Below are positions 1 through 7,781 of a DNA stretch of 21,712 nt, piece by piece. Both the position numbers and the translations under genes were made by a program. The number at the start of each line of letters is the position of its first letter. The stretch's first letter is position 1. The notes under the pieces are model-generated. The model ran no database searches and was not told where the DNA came from. It saw only the letters and a list, made by a program, of their open reading frames with translations. Source of the DNA: Gammaproteobacteria bacterium (lineage in GTDB: Bacteria; Pseudomonadota; Gammaproteobacteria; Pseudomonadales; Pseudohongiellaceae); assembly GCA_003514305.1 (NCBI GenBank), contig DORE01000065.1, positions 17,524 to 39,235 on the forward strand, given 5' to 3'.

Positions 1-122
1 GCTCCCTGTTCGTCGTGCTTGCAAAGATAAGTCACTGTATTTGCAAAATAGGAATCGACTAACTGCGGCATGGCTATCAAAAATTGATGCCCTAGAAAAT
101 GACTTTTAGCGGGGTCAACCAT
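1..122 (-). CDS. yqgE: YqgE/AlgH family protein, N-terminal fragment (runs off the window)
   Basis: Translating the minus strand from the ATG at 122 gives 40 residues and then the window edge. The segment FLIAMPQLVDSYFANTVTYL, followed by CKHDEQG, is the hallmark N-terminus of the YqgE/AlgH (UPF0301) family, small cytoplasmic proteins of uncertain function; in Pseudomonas AlgH was linked genetically to alginate regulation. It lies 27 bases downstream of the TonB-family gene and in the same direction, which reproduces the gshB-tonB-algH order of Pseudomonas. No strong Shine-Dalgarno sequence precedes the ATG, so it is probably read from the gshB transcript. Only the first fifth or so of the protein is present. 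Recognition is by family motif and is strong; the cellular role is not established. Confidence 0.9.
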   Translation of the reverse strand, partial: MVDPAKSHFLGHQFLIAMPQLVDSYFANTVTYLCKHDEQG

Positions 123-149
123 TTGGACTGGATACTCGGTAGGTGCTTT

Positions 150-1028
150 CTAGTAGCTGCTGAGGGTATTGCCTTCGTGAAATCGAAACGTTCTGATGAT
201 GTCGATTATATCAGCTTCGGCTTTTAATTCGTCAGGAAAGGTCTCAAATGGCGCAGCCAAGTTAACAATATCGACTGCGGCTTGGTCGAGTAATGAGGAC
301 CCAGATGACTGTAAGATCTGTGTTTCGCCAATCTGACCGGAGGCGTTGATAGAAATCAGCATCCTGACATTGCCATAGACCTGTTGTTGGCGTGCCTGGA
401 TCGGGTAGTTAATGTTCCCAACAGCTTCGACGCGACGTCGCCATGCATCTAGGTAACTTGCTTCATGACTCTTTCTGGCTGAAGCAGAAGAAATAGTATA
501 TTTCCGCGGTTGCTGGGCGAGCGCTTGCTTTCGGAAATCGAGCTGTGCCTGAAGACTTGCGATTGCAAGGCTGAGCTCTTCAGAGGTTGACTGCTCAGAA
601 AGTGCTTGCCTCTTTTCTTGTTTGGGGTTGTCTCTTTGCTGAGCGACAGTTGGCTCTCCATTCGTTGTGGAGAGCTTAGTCAGGCCAGTTTGCTCTGGCG
701 TTTCGCTTGGTACCTGTGCTTCAGGAGCTGGGAGTATTTCATTAATTGCGGCGTCATTAAAATCTGATATAAATGGGCTGCTTGTAGGTGTTGGTTCACT
801 TTGTGAGCCGCTCCCGGCCTGATTTTCTTGCGCGATAAATTCCGCGTCATCAGGGGTTATTCGACTACGGTACTGAGCTATTGTGACCTCTATACTTGAA
901 TTATCCCTGTTTTCTCCAAAGTAAGTGAAACCCACACCGAGGATAAGCATGGCATGCGCGCAAGCAGATAAAAAAACCATGAATCTGAACCTTTCTCTGG
1001 AAAGTTCTCCGTCAGCCTCGGACACCAT
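150..1028 (-). CDS. TonB-family energy transducer, TonB3-like
   Basis: A 292-residue protein. One N-terminal transmembrane helix lies at about residues 16-37 and carries the SxxxH arrangement (SACAH) found in TonB anchors. A low-complexity Ser/Gln/Glu/Pro periplasmic linker (about 60-150) and a short helical Gln-rich stretch (about 152-175) follow, then a C-terminal TonB domain (about 192-283) with the YP, GxVxxxxxIxxxG and SSGxxxLDxAA elements. The linker lacks the long EP/KP repeats of classical TonB. TonB proteins pass proton-motive force from ExbB/ExbD to outer-membrane receptors; no exbBD or receptor gene is nearby. In Pseudomonas aeruginosa the paralogue at this position (tonB3, between gshB and algH) affects twitching motility, so a role beyond iron uptake is possible here. 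I chose the ATG at 1028, which overlaps the end of gshB by 17 bases; a TTG one codon upstream is less likely. Confidence 0.9.
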   Translation of the reverse strand: MVSEADGELSRERFRFMVFLSACAHAMLILGVGFTYFGENRDNSSIEVTIAQYRSRITPDDAEFIAQENQAGSGSQSEPTPTSSPFISDFNDAAINEILPAPEAQVPSETPEQTGLTKLSTTNGEPTVAQQRDNPKQEKRQALSEQSTSEELSLAIASLQAQLDFRKQALAQQPRKYTISSASARKSHEASYLDAWRRRVEAVGNINYPIQARQQQVYGNVRMLISINASGQIGETQILQSSGSSLLDQAAVDIVNLAAPFETFPDELKAEADIIDIIRTFRFHEGNTLSSY

Positions 1029-1986
1029 CAACCCGCCCTGTGTGCAATTTTTTTTCTATGGTATTCATTAAGTCGCCGGCGATGTCCAGACTAAATGCAG
1101 CATCAATCTCCCGAATACAGGTTGGGCTGGTCACGTTGATCTCAGTCAGGTAATCGCCGATTATGTCTAGACCGACAAACAGTAACCCTTTTTCTTTCAG
1201 CGTGGTCGATACTTGATCGCAAATCCAAAGATCTCGATCGGACAGCGGTTGAGCAACTCCATTTCCTCCCGCGGCAAGGTTGCCCCTGCTTTCACCAATT
1301 GCTGGAATCCTTGCGAGTGCGTATGGGGCGGGAACACCATCTATCATCAGAATGCGCTTGTCGCCTTTGACGATGTCTGGGAGAAAGCGCTGAGCCATGA
1401 TCTGGCGAGTGCCATTTTGAGTCAAAGTCTCGATAATGACGCTAAGATTGGCATCTCCCGGCTTGACTCTGAATATCGACGACCCGCCCATGCCGTCGAG
1501 TGGCTTATAGATTACGTCGTCATATTCTTCATGGAATGCCTTGAGTCTTTTCGGGTCAGCTGACACGAGAAAAGAGGGGCAGCACTGGGGAAACTGAGTC
1601 GCAAACATCTTTTCATTGCAATCTCTCAAGCTTTGGGGATTATTCACGACTAAGGTGCCATTCATATAGGCTTGTTCAAGTAAATAAGTGGTGTATATGT
1701 AATCCAGATTGAACGGAGGGTCTTTACGCATAAGAATAACGTCGAGCTCGCTCAATTCGATATCTTTATAAGCCCCATACTGAAACCACTCTTTCAAGTT
1801 ATCTTCTACGGTAAGCGCGCGGACTTTTGCACGGCTGATTCCCTTTAGAGAGTAGATATCTGACTGAGTCATGTACTTTATGGGCCAGCCTTTGCGCTGG
1901 GCTGCCAGAAGCATGGCCAGTGTGGTGTCTTTTTTCACGTTGATGGACTCTATAGGGTCCATAACGACGCCGATCTGTAAGGTCAT
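1012..1986 (-). CDS. gshB: Glutathione synthetase (ATP-grasp)
   Basis: GshB joins gamma-glutamylcysteine and glycine with ATP to make glutathione in the cytosol, the second step of the pathway. The 324-residue length is close to the usual bacterial 315-320. The N-terminal substrate domain begins with IGVVMDPIESINVKKDTT and contains RKDPPFNLDYIYTTYLLE (about 87-104). The ATP-grasp domain shows KPLDGMGGSSIFR (about 161-173), the flexible-loop motif RGNLAAGGNG (about 234-243) and the metal/ATP-binding TEINVTSPTCIREID (about 281-295). The ATG at 1986 gives the standard family N-terminus. The 3' end overlaps the TonB-family gene, so the two are probably translated together. The gene is transcribed away from the glycosyltransferase cluster across a 192-bp divergent region. 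Confidence 0.97.
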   Translation of the reverse strand: MTLQIGVVMDPIESINVKKDTTLAMLLAAQRKGWPIKYMTQSDIYSLKGISRAKVRALTVEDNLKEWFQYGAYKDIELSELDVILMRKDPPFNLDYIYTTYLLEQAYMNGTLVVNNPQSLRDCNEKMFATQFPQCCPSFLVSADPKRLKAFHEEYDDVIYKPLDGMGGSSIFRVKPGDANLSVIIETLTQNGTRQIMAQRFLPDIVKGDKRILMIDGVPAPYALARIPAIGESRGNLAAGGNGVAQPLSDRDLWICDQVSTTLKEKGLLFVGLDIIGDYLTEINVTSPTCIREIDAAFSLDIAGDLMNTIEKKLHTGRVDGVRG

Positions 1987-2053
1987 AAGAATTCTCGCGA
2001 TGCCTAGGTCTGGGAGTGCGCTGTTGGGAAGCCTCTCCTGGTCAATCGGGAGC

Positions 2054-2067
2054 GCCTATTTATAGGC
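2054..2067. promoter_or_regulatory. Palindrome in the gshB upstream region
   Basis: The sequence GCCTATTTATAGGC consists of two 6-base arms (GCCTAT and ATAGGC) around a TT centre. Read on the minus strand it contains TATAAA (2059-2064), a plausible gshB -10 element, about 70 bases before the gshB start. I find no convincing -35 for it. It may be an operator overlapping the promoter, or chance. Confidence 0.3.
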
Positions 2068-2121
2068 TTCGTGATTCAGAAGCACAGATTTCAAAAAAAC
2101 CTCCTGACGGATAACCTTATT

Positions 2122-2151
2122 TTCCGAAATTTTAGCGAAACAGTCTATAAT
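2122..2151 (+). promoter_or_regulatory. Candidate promoter for the membrane protein-glycosyltransferase operon
   Basis: A perfect TATAAT -10 hexamer lies at 2146-2151. The only -35-like sequence at a tolerable distance is TTCCGA (2122-2127, spacer 18), which is weak. Initiation around 2158 would leave a leader of about 20 bases before the TTG start at 2179. The -10 is convincing; the -35 assignment is not. Confidence 0.5.
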
Positions 2152-2167
2152 ATAGGTTTATCTTGAC

Positions 2168-2171
2168 AGGA
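2168..2171 (+). promoter_or_regulatory. Ribosome binding site supporting a TTG start
   Basis: AGGA lies 7 bases before the TTG at 2179 and supports that non-ATG start for the membrane protein. The next ATG in frame is at codon 27, inside the sequence that follows the first membrane helix. Confidence 0.6.
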
Positions 2172-2178
2172 ACTGACC

Positions 2179-2727
2179 TTGAAGTCTGTGGCTTTTATCT
2201 GGGGAGTAGCGGGGGTTTTGCTGCTCTTGCTTTTTGCGGTGTATCGACTGGCGCCCATGGCGCTTGACTTGGCAGAACGCGAACTTACCGTGTGGCATTG
2301 GCTAGCGCTTGGCTTCAGCACAATTTATATGGCTTATGCTGAAGGTTATCGAGGGTTTCACAAGGCCTTCGCGCCGAGAGTGGTCGTGCGCGCTGTTTAC
2401 CTAAAAAGCCACCCTAAGCCACTGCACGTTATTCTTGCGCCTCTCTATTGTATGGGATACATCCATGCAACACGGCGGCGACAGTTATTTTCCATTGGTC
2501 TGACTCTACTTATCATTTGCTTTATCCTCATCGCGCGAACTCTGTCGCAGCCCTGGCGAGGAATTCTTGATGCTGGTGTCGTGGTGGGATTGAGCCTGGG
2601 CATTTTGTCTATCTGCTATTTTCTGATTATCGCAAAACTCAATCCTGGCGCATTAAATATTTCGGCGGAGATACCCAGCGAATCGGGTACCCTAAAGACG
2701 AAGCCAAATGGAATAACAGAATCATGA
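2179..2727 (+). CDS. Conserved uncharacterised inner-membrane protein
   Basis: A 182-residue hydrophobic protein that I cannot name. Membrane segments are visible at about residues 5-24, 101-121 and 129-152, with a less certain one at about 40-56. Between the first and last pairs is a conserved-looking stretch YMAYAEGYRGFHKAFAPR (about 50-67), followed by a Pro/His-rich loop (KSHPKPLHVILAPL). I recall the AYAEGYRGF-type motif in uncharacterised membrane proteins of other gammaproteobacteria, but I can name no function or domain. The C-terminal 28 residues are polar and probably cytoplasmic. The start is TTG with a good AGGA. The stop codon overlaps the ATG of the next glycosyltransferase gene (ATGA), so translation is coupled, which makes a role in the same surface-glycan process possible but unproven. 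Confidence 0.8.
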   Translation: MKSVAFIWGVAGVLLLLLFAVYRLAPMALDLAERELTVWHWLALGFSTIYMAYAEGYRGFHKAFAPRVVVRAVYLKSHPKPLHVILAPLYCMGYIHATRRRQLFSIGLTLLIICFILIARTLSQPWRGILDAGVVVGLSLGILSICYFLIIAKLNPGALNISAEIPSESGTLKTKPNGITES

Positions 2728-3641
2728 ATGGAACGTTTGGAGTTGTGAGAACGCAGAGTCTTGCGGTTGTAGTAACTTACTTTCCCGACTTTGCCCCGTT
2801 ATTAAAGTTGCTTAGCCAGCTGAACAAAGAAACAGATTTTATCGTCATAGACAATGGCACTCCGAACATTTACAAATTGATAGAGTCGATCCAGGTTTAC
2901 GAAAGATGTGTGGAATTCCGCCAGTTAGAAGAAAATGTGGGTCTGGCTAGAGCGCTCAACATTGGCATTGAAAAAGCTCGGTCACTAGGCTTTGAGTACG
3001 CGTTTCTTTTCGATCAGGATAGCAGTCTTTGTGATGAGTTTGTTAATCGTATGATCGCAGCCTGCCGTGATGCAGTGCAACTTAGTAGCAACGGCATAGC
3101 CGCTATTGGTCCTAGAATCATAGACCCACAGACTAATCGCCAGACCCCTTTCAAATTATTTAGTCGATTGATTTTTCGCAAAGACAAATCTTTTAATGGA
3201 TCAAATACCCATTTTATAGCAGACTTTCTGATAACCTCAGGCACTCTGCTGGTGCTCGAGAATCTGCAGCAGATCGGTGATATGAAAGAGAGCTACTTTA
3301 TTGATAACGTTGATCTTGAGTGGTGCTTCCGAGCGAAATCGCTGGGCTTCGATCTCGTCGGGACAGATGATGCTGTGTTGTATCATGCGATTGGCGAGCG
3401 CAGTAGAAACCCGTTGGTGCGTGCCGGCTTGATGGCACAGCACAACCCTTCTCGCACCTATTATTCCAGCCGCAATCGCACGCATCTATATCGACGAAGT
3501 TACTCGCCCTTGGGCTGGAAGCTCCGTGATTGCGTTAGGTTTCTCTTAAAAGCAAGCTGGCTTGTTATTTGCTCACAGAATCGTAGGCAATACTGGCAAA
3601 ATATTCGTGCTGGAATCAGTGATGCCAAGTTGCTGAACTGA
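2724..3641 (+). CDS. GT2 glycosyltransferase, rhamnosyltransferase-like
   Basis: A 305-residue GT-A fold glycosyltransferase of family 2. The nucleotide-binding start VVVTYFPD (about 15-22) and VIDNGTPN (about 41-48) are followed by ENVGLARALNIGIEKA (about 70-85) and the metal-binding DxD-type motif FLFDQDSS (about 94-101, Asp97/Asp99). The acceptor-side signature FIDNVDLEWCFRAKSLGF falls at about 192-209 and is typical of dTDP-rhamnosyltransferases of the WbbL/RfbN type. There is no signal peptide or transmembrane segment, so it probably works at the cytoplasmic face of the inner membrane on a lipid-linked acceptor. It starts by ATGA overlap with the membrane-protein gene and ends 5 bases before the next glycosyltransferase. 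The family is secure; the sugar donor is inferred from sequence type only. Confidence 0.9.
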   Translation: MNGTFGVVRTQSLAVVVTYFPDFAPLLKLLSQLNKETDFIVIDNGTPNIYKLIESIQVYERCVEFRQLEENVGLARALNIGIEKARSLGFEYAFLFDQDSSLCDEFVNRMIAACRDAVQLSSNGIAAIGPRIIDPQTNRQTPFKLFSRLIFRKDKSFNGSNTHFIADFLITSGTLLVLENLQQIGDMKESYFIDNVDLEWCFRAKSLGFDLVGTDDAVLYHAIGERSRNPLVRAGLMAQHNPSRTYYSSRNRTHLYRRSYSPLGWKLRDCVRFLLKASWLVICSQNRRQYWQNIRAGISDAKLLN

Positions 3642-3646
3642 CCCTG

Positions 3647-4582
3647 ATGGCTAAGCAAACTCAACTTGCGATCTTGATGTCAACGTTCAATGGGGAAGAC
3701 TTTCTGAGCGCGCAGCTGGACTCAATTTTTCAGCAAAGCTTTACCGATTTTGTCGTCGTTGCACGGGACGATGGTTCGGGTGACAGCACGCCGAGCATCC
3801 TGACTCGATATGCGACCGATTACCCTGGTCGCTTCTTCATCTTGCCCTGTGATTCCGCCAATCTTGGAGCAAAAGCCAGCTTTGCGGCACTCTTGCAATA
3901 TGTTCTGGAGCACAAGAGCGAACTGGGTCTGGCGCGCGCCTACATCATGTTTGCTGATCAGGATGATATTTGGGCTGCAAATAAAATAGAAATCGGGCTC
4001 AGATCTTTATTACAACTTGAGCAGGAAAAAGATTATCGGGTGCCCGCATTGGTTCACAGTGATCTTGAGGTCATCGACCGCGAGGGGAAACGATTAGCAT
4101 TTTCCTATATTGACTATCAAGGGTTACAAATTAGACGCGATAGTTTGGTCAACCAGGTTCAGAGTAACCTTGTTACCGGATGCACGGCGGTGATCAACGA
4201 AGAGCTTGCGCTGAAGGTGTTGCCTATTCCAGAGCAGGCTATCATGCATGACTGGTGGATAGCAGTCGCTGCTGTGGCTTATGGGAGAAGAGCATTTATT
4301 GACCAGCCTCTGGTCCGGTATCGCCAACACGGCCGTAATACGATCGGTGCGCAGCCTTTTGTGGCAGCGACTCCTTCCCCGAAATCTCTCTGGGCAAAAC
4401 TTCGGGCCTATAAAACCAACGCCCATCTCTATGCTGTGGCTGAGCAGTCAAAGGCCGTTTTACAACGACACAAGGGCGTACTTAATTTTCGTCAGCGCCT
4501 TGGGTTGCGCTTAGTGGGATGCCTCGATGTTCGGTCCGGGTTGCTGCAGAGTTTGCTTTTTCGTGTGGCCAGATACTTTTGA
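3647..4582 (+). CDS. GT2 glycosyltransferase, WcaA/rhamnosyltransferase type
   Basis: A 311-residue family 2 glycosyltransferase. The N-terminus LAILMSTFNGEDFLSAQLDS (residues 7-26) is the classical nucleotide-sugar binding strand and helix. The DDGS motif (41-44) and FADQDDIW (about 102-109) supply the UDP/dTDP- and metal-binding acidic residues. An MHDWWIAVAA motif with the catalytic-base-type Asp lies at about 199-208, and LVRYRQHGRNTIG at about 220-232 is common in polysaccharide rhamnosyl- and galactosyltransferases. It lies 5 bases after the preceding glycosyltransferase, so the two belong to one operon. It converges with the large minus-strand glycosyltransferase, with only 10 bases between stop codons and no obvious T-tailed terminator. 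Substrate unknown; probably O-antigen, capsule or exopolysaccharide assembly. Confidence 0.9.
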   Translation: MAKQTQLAILMSTFNGEDFLSAQLDSIFQQSFTDFVVVARDDGSGDSTPSILTRYATDYPGRFFILPCDSANLGAKASFAALLQYVLEHKSELGLARAYIMFADQDDIWAANKIEIGLRSLLQLEQEKDYRVPALVHSDLEVIDREGKRLAFSYIDYQGLQIRRDSLVNQVQSNLVTGCTAVINEELALKVLPIPEQAIMHDWWIAVAAVAYGRRAFIDQPLVRYRQHGRNTIGAQPFVAATPSPKSLWAKLRAYKTNAHLYAVAEQSKAVLQRHKGVLNFRQRLGLRLVGCLDVRSGLLQSLLFRVARYF

Positions 4583-4592
4583 GCGTTGAGCG

Positions 4593-7500
4593 CTAACTTG
4601 TGGGATCTTTCGCTGGTTGATCGACTACCGAAAAAAGTGCTTGTCTAAACATTTCTTCTGAACAATCCCTGTTGACGGCACTATAGCCACCTTCCTGCAG
4701 TTTAGCCCACAACTTAGGACTTCGGTAAAGGCGCAGACACTGTTCAGCAAACTTACTTCCGCTGTCTGCAACCAGCAATTCACAGTCGTGAGACCAGGCG
4801 AGCTGGCCTGCCAGCAGTGGGGTCACTACCGATGGGATGCCGTTGGCTGCCGCCTCATGGACCTTGTGAGGAATGCCAGCAGCGAAGCGTGTTGGCGCAA
4901 TGAAAACGCGGCACGTGTCATAGAAAGACTCGATGCTGGCTTGTCGGCCCTTGAAGACGATGCTCCCGTCGATAACCTTATTTAATGCGGGAGCAGAATT
5001 GTCGCCAACTACTATGAGTCGCATTGCCGGCTCAACATTTTTGATTTTAGGCCAACACTGCTTGATAAACCAAAATAGCGAATCGACATTAGGTGAATCG
5101 TCCTCTCGTAGTGCACCGACAAACAGCAGGTCTTGCCTTGCATCAAAGGTATTTCCTGCGACGCGTGGACGGATCGCATGTCCGGCTACGACTGTCGTTT
5201 TGTTCTCGTATGATTTGAAATAGTCTGCTTCATGCTCAGACACGGCAATAACAGCGTCGGCTAGTCTGGCTTTGTGAATTTCCTGCTTGATAGCTCTGGT
5301 GGCTTCCACATCCGAGACGGCTTCCCCAAGCAGTTTTCTGTGCATAATATCCCTTGGCGCAATCAAAGCTTCCGCATCGTAAATCACCTTCGTTTGCTGC
5401 GTGATCCTTGGCTCAAGCATGGCAGCCTGATTGAAGAAATCTACATTATGGTCTCTGCTTATGATGATGCAATCAAAAAACCCGATTCTCGATTGCAAGA
5501 ACTCCTGCAGTTTTTCTCTGCCGTGATCCAGCATGACTTCAAGGTCAACCCCAACCTGCGCGTAAATATCCTGCCAATCGTCATGAGGAAATTGTAAAGG
5601 GTAAAAAGTCAGTCTGACTGGCATTGTTAACAGCGTCTGAAGCATATGGCAGCTTCGTGGATAGCCGGAACCCATACTCGGATAGGGTACTCTGTCATCG
5701 ATAACGAGGACGTTGAACATGCCAGCGGGTGACCTTGCCTGCAATGGACTGTGATCCCTGTGATCGAAGAAATTTTTAAGAAAATCTTCATGCTTTCGGC
5801 AAAAAAGGCGGCGATGCGCAAGCTGGAGGTTAGTGGCCTCGCTGATTCCTCCCGTGCTGGCGAATTCGAAATGAGTGATAACCGCTCGTGGGTCATAAAC
5901 CACTCTTTTACCGCTTTTTCTGAGCCGTATGCAAAAATCAGACTCTTCATAGTAAGCCGGAGCAAAATCTTCGTCGAATCCATTTAGCGATTGGAAATCT
6001 TGCGTACGGAATAGCAGAAAAGCGCCGGAACAGTAATCAACATCCCGCCTAAACATATACTCTGGTCGGTTAGGATCGTCGCCTCGACCATACCCAAGGC
6101 AGGAACCATCCTGCCAGATTAGACTGCCAGCCTCCTGCAGGCTGCCATCCAGCAACAAGATCTTGCCGCCCACTGCTCCGATATCTTCGGCGCTTTCAAG
6201 CGTTTCGCTCGCAAATTCAATTGCGCCACGCTCGAGGCGCGCATCATTGTTTAACAGCAAAATGTAACTTGCGTTAGCCAGCTCCGCGCCCTGATTGACT
6301 GCTTTGACGAATCCCAGATTTGTTCGGTTACGCACCAGCTTTGCGCCACTGATCAAGCTGAGCAGCTGGTCCGTTTCGTCTGAAGATTGGTTATCGACGA
6401 TGATGACTTCCACATCTCCAGCATGTTCAACAATCGATTCCAGGCACAGCAGGCTTAAGTGGGCTTGATTATAAAATACCAGCAGGATGCTTACCTTTGG
6501 TGATCCTGAGTCGGGCAAGACAATGGGTTCCGCTCGCGCCAAGAACTCTGCCAGATTCTTTTTCGCCTGGGACGTATAGGTCGCTTTCAGCGAGGAGATC
6601 GCGCAGACTGCATCTGCGTCATAGTTTTCCGATTTAGTGTTAGGCTTGTCGTAATCAGCGCCCGTTTGTGGTCGGCAAAGCCAATTTCTTGCTTTTCGCA
6701 TCGGGTAAGTTGCCCGCCAGAAAAGGCTGTTCTCAATCAGTGCATGGGCGTGCTCCATCTGCTTTACATTTTCTGTCAGTTCTGCAACACGGTTTCGATG
6801 CGCTTTCTCTATTTGCTCCTTCTCCGAGCTGAGCAGGTCGGCAAGCTGCTCTGCCGATGTTCTGGCGATAGTTTCCTTCGCGTGCCTATCCTGAAGCTTA
6901 AGATATTTGCCTTCCGTTTCCTGAAGCCGTCTTGAAAGTTTCTCGAATTCCCCATCCTTGCGGAATATTTCGGCGTGCAGTTCTTGAATCGTCGATTCAG
7001 CAAGGCTACTACCAATTAGTGAATTGAGCTGCTCGCCACTCCAGCGATCTTTCCATTTTTGATAGAGCTTAGCACGTGAAGATCCAAGAGGAGTGTCAGG
7101 GCTGTAGCGGGTTTCGCTGTTCGCGCCACTGGTCTCTGAACCTCCACCTTCGCGGTAGAATGCCGTGGTCGCGGCGATGTGCCGAAAATCTCCCAACTGC
7201 GCCAGCTGAAGCCAGAAATCCCAATCTTCATAGATTTCCAGTTCTAAATCGAAGCGGCAATTTCGTTGCAAGACAGAGCGTTGAAAGAGCGCAGCGTGGA
7301 TTGGAATGTAGTTATCGCGCATTAGCAAGACCGGATCAAAGTCCTGACTAAAGCTAAGGTCAGTCGGCTCGCCGAGTTCCGTGACCTTCGTTGTGGAGCT
7401 GTAGGCCACAATCGTACCGCTGCCGTCCTCAAGTGCGCAGACCAGATTGCTGATGTGTTCATCCGCGATCCAGTCATCATCATCCAGAAACAGCAAATAC

Positions 7501-7772
7501 TCTCCGGCGCTTGAGTCCAGCCCAAGGTTGGCAGCTTCAGGGCGCGATAAAATGTTGCCAGTCCCAACTTTCCTTATTGGGAAGGGAAAGTCTGAAGGAA
7601 TCTGACTTTGCAGATCGTTATGGGCCGCACTAACTAGGATGACTTCGATACAGGGGTAAGTCTGACAAGCTACAGAATAGAGCGCTTCGGCGAGCGTTGG
7701 TCTGCCGATTGTGCGGCAAATTACCGAGACTAATTTATCAATGCCGCCATGAACAGTTTGACCGGCAGACAT
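4593..7772 (-). CDS. Three-domain glycosyltransferase: GT2, coiled coil, GT2, GT4-like
   Basis: A 1059-residue multifunctional glycosyltransferase. Domain 1 (about 10-235) is GT2, with VSVICRTIGRPTLAEAL at the start and the metal-binding LFLDDDDW (94-101). Residues about 255-345 are charged, heptad-like and predicted as coiled coil, ending in SLFWRATYPMRKARNWL, a linker often seen between domains of such proteins. Domain 2 (about 425-665) is a second GT2 with VIIVDNQSSDETD, TNLGFVKAVNQGA and LLLNNDARLE (Asp510). Domain 3 (about 685-1050) is GT-B, GT4-like, with LLFVGAL and AGIPHKVHEAAANGIPSVVT; the first Glu of the EX7E motif is Ala, as in the GAGIKGKVLEA subfamily. No membrane segment is seen. 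It begins 9 bases after DUF484, so it is probably the last gene of the lptM-lysA operon, in the place where xerC usually stands. Likely builds several linkages of one surface glycan; substrates unknown. Confidence 0.9.
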   Translation of the reverse strand: MSAGQTVHGGIDKLVSVICRTIGRPTLAEALYSVACQTYPCIEVILVSAAHNDLQSQIPSDFPFPIRKVGTGNILSRPEAANLGLDSSAGEYLLFLDDDDWIADEHISNLVCALEDGSGTIVAYSSTTKVTELGEPTDLSFSQDFDPVLLMRDNYIPIHAALFQRSVLQRNCRFDLELEIYEDWDFWLQLAQLGDFRHIAATTAFYREGGGSETSGANSETRYSPDTPLGSSRAKLYQKWKDRWSGEQLNSLIGSSLAESTIQELHAEIFRKDGEFEKLSRRLQETEGKYLKLQDRHAKETIARTSAEQLADLLSSEKEQIEKAHRNRVAELTENVKQMEHAHALIENSLFWRATYPMRKARNWLCRPQTGADYDKPNTKSENYDADAVCAISSLKATYTSQAKKNLAEFLARAEPIVLPDSGSPKVSILLVFYNQAHLSLLCLESIVEHAGDVEVIIVDNQSSDETDQLLSLISGAKLVRNRTNLGFVKAVNQGAELANASYILLLNNDARLERGAIEFASETLESAEDIGAVGGKILLLDGSLQEAGSLIWQDGSCLGYGRGDDPNRPEYMFRRDVDYCSGAFLLFRTQDFQSLNGFDEDFAPAYYEESDFCIRLRKSGKRVVYDPRAVITHFEFASTGGISEATNLQLAHRRLFCRKHEDFLKNFFDHRDHSPLQARSPAGMFNVLVIDDRVPYPSMGSGYPRSCHMLQTLLTMPVRLTFYPLQFPHDDWQDIYAQVGVDLEVMLDHGREKLQEFLQSRIGFFDCIIISRDHNVDFFNQAAMLEPRITQQTKVIYDAEALIAPRDIMHRKLLGEAVSDVEATRAIKQEIHKARLADAVIAVSEHEADYFKSYENKTTVVAGHAIRPRVAGNTFDARQDLLFVGALREDDSPNVDSLFWFIKQCWPKIKNVEPAMRLIVVGDNSAPALNKVIDGSIVFKGRQASIESFYDTCRVFIAPTRFAAGIPHKVHEAAANGIPSVVTPLLAGQLAWSHDCELLVADSGSKFAEQCLRLYRSPKLWAKLQEGGYSAVNRDCSEEMFRQALFSVVDQPAKDPTS

Positions 7773-7781
7773 ACTAAACGC

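Noticed and set aside
2091..2107. Run of seven T on the minus strand upstream of gshB, possible terminator
   Set aside because: No stable stem precedes it; it is only a homopolymer in intergenic DNA.
4575..4605. AGCG-TTGAG-CGCT inverted repeat between the convergent glycosyltransferases, possible terminator
   Set aside because: Four-base stem without a T-tract on either strand.
4788..5597. Several open frames on the plus strand inside the large glycosyltransferase
   Set aside because: They are antisense shadows of a well-supported gene, with no recognisable motifs or ribosome sites.
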